From: Pseudomonadota bacterium
GTDB lineage: Bacteria; Pseudomonadota; Alphaproteobacteria; Caulobacterales; Caulobacteraceae
Reading direction: 5' to 3'
Assembly (NCBI GenBank): GCA_023433585.1
Contig: JAEZCL010000204.1
Coordinates: forward strand, 1-8,109
DNA length: 8,109 nucleotides
Shown here: positions 5,005 through 8,109 of the stretch, piece by piece
Position numbering within the stretch: the stretch's first letter is position 1
How the letters are laid out: every line of letters begins with the position of its first letter
The notes under the pieces: model-generated
Databases searched by the model: none
What the model was told of the DNA's origin: nothing
Seen by the model: the letters and a program-made list of their open reading frames with translations, nothing else
Made by a program: the position numbers and the translations under genes

Positions 5005-6693
5005 GTGTCGAATTATCTGGCCATCATAGCGCCGTCAGATATCTGCTCCGAGATCATTTCAGAATTGAGGGTGAATTCAGAAGACGTTGCGTCGCGTATA
5101 TTGAATGACGAATTCAGCCTGATTTTCATCGCTCGGCGCGCCGGTGAGTTAAACGGTGGCGGCGGTCCTGTATTCAAGGGATATGCGATTGATTTCGGCA
5201 ATGAAACAGTTGTCTGCGGGCAGGGCGGCCGGGATTCAATCGGTGACCTCGAACAAACGGAAGGCTGTTATGTCTCCATTGATTTCAACCGGCGCGGCGT
5301 AACGGTAAGGAACGACAGCTTTTCCCAGCTTCCGATCCTGTGGACCGGCGCGCCGCGTGTGGCGGCGATCTCGGATTCCGTTATGGCGCTTGTCACCGTG
5401 CGCCGTTTCCTGGGCATGGAATGCGCCCTGCACAGGGAGGCGACGGCCGCGCGCGCATGGACGAATTCGATTGCCGACCAGCTGGTCGGGTCGAACTCGA
5501 TCATAGATGGAATCCGGATGTCGCCGCCGTTGTCGGGGCTTTCCGTGTCTTTCGAGGGCGGTTTGCGCGTCGAATCCGATCCGGCTGACTATGCCGCCGA
5601 ATCCTTGTCGGCGGGGGATTACAACAAGACGGTCCTGCAAGGCGCCCAGCGCCTGGCGAGCCTGGTCACCACCCTGGCGCAATGTGACGCCCCGATGAGC
5701 CTGGCGCTTTCGGGCGGCGTCGATTCCCGCCTCATGCTGGCGGCCATGATGACAAAACCCGAGTTGCTTGAAGAAATTAATATAAATTCTCATCCGGATC
5801 GGAAAAGAGATTATCAGGTCGTATCCAGTCTTGCGGAAAGATACGGTCTGAACATAGGCAAGAGGAACAAGCCTTCTCCGGAAAGGGTCAGTGTCCCCGG
5901 ATTTACGCTATGGGGCGCTTCAAGCGCCGGAATCTATGATCCGCTCTATTTTCCGAACCAATACCCAAGCACAGTGGAGTTTTCCATCGGCGGTCACGGC
6001 GCTGGAATTTACAAGGGCGCTTACCGCTGGCGCAGCATGCGGCGTATATCCAGGCATATAAAGCAAGAGGAGGTGCGGCGAGGATTCTCCATCGAGGTCA
6101 GCAATTGCCTGGCCGAAGTCGGCATTGACTGGGATTCGCCTGACAGCTCCGAGTGGCATTACATGCGGTGCCGGAATTCCCTGCACTCCGGGCGGTCGGC
6201 GATGAACAACATGTTCGGCTTGCGGCCCATCCTGCAAAGAGATCTGTTCCGGCTCAGCAAGGCCGGTTCATCGGCGCGTGACCTGCTTGTGAAGGACATG
6301 ATGATCGCCCTGGCGCCCGACCTGGCGACACAATCCTTTGACGACGCCGGCAAGAACATCATGTTTGATCGTGTCGAGGAACGGAGCCGGGTCATCGGCC
6401 GAATTTCTTCCGATGACGTCAGCACCTATAGAATACTCGGGAACATCCAGGACGTCATCAGCGGACCGCCTTCGTGTTTTCTGGAGTGGTCCGCAGGATT
6501 GGGATACAGGGGCGGCCTCGATCGGGAGGGGTTCAGGCAATTGGCCCGGGCCGGTCTGGCGAAGGCCAGGGGGCCGCTTTGCGAGCCCTACACCGGTCTC
6601 TTTGACGAAATCTCAGCGAGCATCGAGAGCGGCGCGCCCATTCGGTCAATCCGGGGCCTGGGAAAACTCCTGGCGCTGAACCTCGCGGACTGA
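5005..6693 (+). CDS. Orphan asparagine-synthase-like (PP-loop) protein without glutaminase cysteine
   Basis: 562 residues. The C-terminal half belongs to the asparagine synthase / PP-loop family, which activates a carboxylate with ATP to form an amide. The PP-loop SGGVDSR is at 236-242, GLRPILQRDLFRLSKA (405-420) resembles the family's RxPFLD region, and LLVKDMMIALAPDL follows at 427-440. The N-terminal half looks like a decayed Ntn-hydrolase domain (GCYVSIDFNRRGVTVRNDSF, 87-106). It begins MSNYL rather than Met-Cys, so it cannot use glutamine. The loop that in AsnB reads GxGxDE is GGHGAGIYKG (329-338), without its acidic residues. Similar architecture occurs in AsnB paralogues, beta-lactam synthetases and lasso-peptide cyclases; no precursor, protease or recognition gene is present, so the substrate is unknown. 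GTG at 5005 is the only usable start after the in-frame TAA at 4930; its ribosome site (GAGCGAAG) is weak. Less GC-rich DNA suggests acquisition by transfer. Confidence 0.8.
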   Translation: MSNYLAIIAPSDICSEIISELRVNSEDVASRILNDEFSLIFIARRAGELNGGGGPVFKGYAIDFGNETVVCGQGGRDSIGDLEQTEGCYVSIDFNRRGVTVRNDSFSQLPILWTGAPRVAAISDSVMALVTVRRFLGMECALHREATAARAWTNSIADQLVGSNSIIDGIRMSPPLSGLSVSFEGGLRVESDPADYAAESLSAGDYNKTVLQGAQRLASLVTTLAQCDAPMSLALSGGVDSRLMLAAMMTKPELLEEININSHPDRKRDYQVVSSLAERYGLNIGKRNKPSPERVSVPGFTLWGASSAGIYDPLYFPNQYPSTVEFSIGGHGAGIYKGAYRWRSMRRISRHIKQEEVRRGFSIEVSNCLAEVGIDWDSPDSSEWHYMRCRNSLHSGRSAMNNMFGLRPILQRDLFRLSKAGSSARDLLVKDMMIALAPDLATQSFDDAGKNIMFDRVEERSRVIGRISSDDVSTYRILGNIQDVISGPPSCFLEWSAGLGYRGGLDREGFRQLARAGLAKARGPLCEPYTGLFDEISASIESGAPIRSIRGLGKLLALNLAD

Positions 6694-6708
6694 AGACGTC
6701 ACTGGCGG

Positions 6709-7884
6709 TCAGGCGTCCGTCTGGCGACGCCGGCGCAACCCCTGTTCCAGATCCGCGATCAGGTCGGCCGGGTCCTCCAGGCCGATGTGCAGGCGCACCA
6801 GGGGGCCGGGCAGGGCGGGGGCGTGGCGGCGCAGGGTGAGTTGATGCGTCTCGTGGGTGGCCAGGCTTTCGAAGCCGCCCCAGGAATAGCCCAGGCCGAA
6901 CAGGGTCAGGGCGTCCAGGAACGCTTCGGCGTCCGCTTCCGTCCCGCCGTTCATGACCAGGCCCATCAGCCCCGCCGCGCCCGTGTAGTCGCGGGTCCAC
7001 AGATCATGGCCGACCGAGCGGGGCAGGGGCGGATAGAGGACGCGCGCCACCTCGGGGCGTTCCTCGAGCCACCGGGCGACGGTCAGGGCGGATCGGGCGT
7101 GCTCGGCCATGCGCAGGGGCAGGGTGCGCAGGCCCCTGAGCGCCAGCCAGGCCTCGTCCGGCGCGGTGTGCCAGCCCATGTCCTCGATGACGCCGTGGAT
7201 CGCGCGGCCGACGGCGGGGTCGGCGACCGCGATGGAGCCCATCAGCAGGTCCGAATGGCCCGACGCATATTTGCTGAGCGCCTGGATGCTGACGTCCACG
7301 CCGTGGGCCAGGGGGCGCAAGGCCAGCCCGGCGGCCCAGGTGTTGTCGATCATCGTGGCCACGCCCCGGTCACGCGCCGCGCGGGTCAGGGCCGGGACAT
7401 CGACCATCTCGAAAGTCAGGGAGGCGGGCGATTCCATCAGCAGCAGCCGCGCGCCGTCCAGCATGGCGGCGATCTGACCGGTCGTCGCGTCGGCGGGATG
7501 ATACAGCGTCTTCACCCCGCGCGCGGCCATGTGCCGGTCCAGGAACCGGCGGCTGGGGCCGTAAAGGGCGTCGGTGGCGACCACCGTGTCGCCGGGCCGC
7601 GTCAGGGCCAGGATCGGAATGGTGACGGCGGCCAGGCCGGTGGGCGCGAGCCAGGCGTCGGACGCGCCCTCCATCTCGGCGATCAGGGTGCGCAGTTCGT
7701 GCTGAACCGTCATGCCGTCGATGGCGTAAACGGGCCCCAGCGCCGGATCGCGCAGGGTCGAGACGCTGGGGTTCAAGAGGGTCGAGGCGCGCTCGATGGG
7801 CGGATTGACGGGGCGACGGCCGGACGCCGGACGGCGGGTGGCCGAGCGGATCAGGCGGGTGCGGTCGGACGGCGGCTGGGGCAT
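6709..7884 (-). CDS. metC: Cystathionine beta-lyase
   Basis: A PLP enzyme that cleaves cystathionine to homocysteine, pyruvate and ammonia in methionine synthesis; cytoplasmic. The 391 residues follow E. coli MetC (395 residues) throughout. Landmarks are IERASTLL (30-37), the PLP-ring aspartate in IDNTWAAG (Asp180), the PLP lysine in IQALSKYASGHSD (Lys205), RGLRTLPLR (250-258) and the C-terminal LGYSWGGFESL and RLHIGLEDPADLIADL. The tyrosine of the YxR phosphate-binding motif is kept (Tyr53), but the arginine two residues on is Ile (YAIDGM), an oddity. I chose the ATG at 7884-7882; an upstream TTG (7938) would add 18 residues absent from the family. No clear ribosome site precedes either start. 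The gene converges on the asparagine-synthase-like gene with a 15-base gap and diverges from the lipoprotein gene. A closely related C-S lyase activity is possible. Confidence 0.9.
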   Translation of the reverse strand: MPQPPSDRTRLIRSATRRPASGRRPVNPPIERASTLLNPSVSTLRDPALGPVYAIDGMTVQHELRTLIAEMEGASDAWLAPTGLAAVTIPILALTRPGDTVVATDALYGPSRRFLDRHMAARGVKTLYHPADATTGQIAAMLDGARLLLMESPASLTFEMVDVPALTRAARDRGVATMIDNTWAAGLALRPLAHGVDVSIQALSKYASGHSDLLMGSIAVADPAVGRAIHGVIEDMGWHTAPDEAWLALRGLRTLPLRMAEHARSALTVARWLEERPEVARVLYPPLPRSVGHDLWTRDYTGAAGLMGLVMNGGTEADAEAFLDALTLFGLGYSWGGFESLATHETHQLTLRRHAPALPGPLVRLHIGLEDPADLIADLEQGLRRRRQTDA

Positions 7885-7922
7885 CGCGGAACAGGATAAT
7901 CCATCAAACCGGCCCGCGCGGG

Positions 7923-7952
7923 TTGCGAAGGCGGTCAAAAGGCTTCTAACAC
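7923..7952 (+). promoter_or_regulatory. Possible promoter of the lipoprotein gene
   Basis: TTGCGA (7923-7928) and CTAACA/TAACAC (7946-7952) are 17-18 bases apart in the 84-base divergent region between metC and the lipoprotein gene. A start near 7959 would leave a short leader. The -10 match is weak. No convincing promoter for metC could be picked out on the opposite strand. Confidence 0.3.
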
Positions 7953-7968
7953 CAAAGTCGGATTTGGC

Positions 7969-8109
7969 ATGAAGGCGAGGATGATGGTCGTGCGGACCGG
8001 CTTTGCGGGGCTGATGGCGGGGGCGCTGCTGCTGGCGGCGTGCGGCGACCGCCAGGGCGCCGTCGAAGCGCCGGACCCCGCGTCGGACCAGCCGCTGGCG
8101 GCGCAGGAC
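7969..8109 (+). CDS. Putative lipoprotein, 3' end outside the window
   Basis: The frame is open from the ATG at 7969 to the window edge (47 residues seen). It begins with a lipoprotein signal peptide: positive residues Lys2, Arg4 and Arg9, a hydrophobic core (FAGLMAGALLL, 12-22) and the lipobox LAAC with acceptor Cys25. Gly-Asp follows; Asp at position +2 is the inner-membrane retention signal known from E. coli and may not apply here. The mature start (GDRQGAVEAPDPASDQPLAAQD) is Pro/Ala/Asp-rich and gives no family clue. Starts at 7981 or 7984 are also possible, with AAGGCGAGG lying just in front of them; both keep the lipobox. It diverges from metC. Function not recognised. Confidence 0.65.
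   Translation, partial: MKARMMVVRTGFAGLMAGALLLAACGDRQGAVEAPDPASDQPLAAQD

Noticed and set aside
6694..6740. GGCGTC/GACGCC hairpin between the convergent synthase-like and metC genes
   Set aside because: It lies inside the metC coding sequence and has no T-run in either direction, so a terminator call is not supported.
6787..7899. 370-codon open frame on the plus strand opposite metC
   Set aside because: Its product is a Gly/Gln/Arg-rich low-complexity shadow, while the opposite strand encodes a complete MetC with all catalytic residues.

Overview
The window looks like chromosomal DNA of a GC-rich alphaproteobacterium, most likely of the Caulobacterales (a Brevundimonas- or Caulobacter-like organism). 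This rests on very GC-rich coding DNA, a cold-shock protein with two cold-shock domains, a stand-alone NDUFS4-type complex I accessory subunit (typical of alphaproteobacteria and mitochondria), and few GANTC (CcrM-type) sites in the core gene recJ. The genus is an inference from gene content, not a match to a reference.

Layout, left to right: the 3' part of recJ (single-strand exonuclease, + strand, cut by the left edge); tRNA-Glu(TTC) with a good sigma-70-type promoter; a tandem cold-shock-domain protein; a secreted DUF192 protein; and tRNA-Pro(TGG), also with a clear promoter. Next, on the minus strand and ending 9 bases from tRNA-Pro, is the manganese exporter gene mntP. It is preceded by a long yybP-ykoY manganese riboswitch (about 3979-4156) and a plausible translation-control region. 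Transcribed away from it is a 101-residue NDUFS4-like complex I subunit gene, closed by a terminator hairpin, and then tRNA-Arg(TCT).

Downstream of tRNA-Arg the character of the DNA changes. A damaged repeat of the tRNA 3' end lies at 4801-4831. After an AT-rich leader comes a 562-residue protein (5005-6693) of the asparagine-synthase/PP-loop family, in clearly less GC-rich DNA. It lacks the glutaminase cysteine and the acidic residues of one active-site loop, and has no partner genes in the window. This segment looks like a small islet acquired at a tRNA gene and is the most interesting part. GC-rich core DNA then resumes with metC (cystathionine beta-lyase, minus strand) and the start of a divergent lipoprotein gene cut by the right edge.

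The genes do not form one pathway. They are mostly single housekeeping units: DNA repair, translation, stress response, manganese homeostasis, respiration and methionine synthesis. The two parts with real regulatory or evolutionary content are the mntP riboswitch unit and the tRNA-Arg islet.
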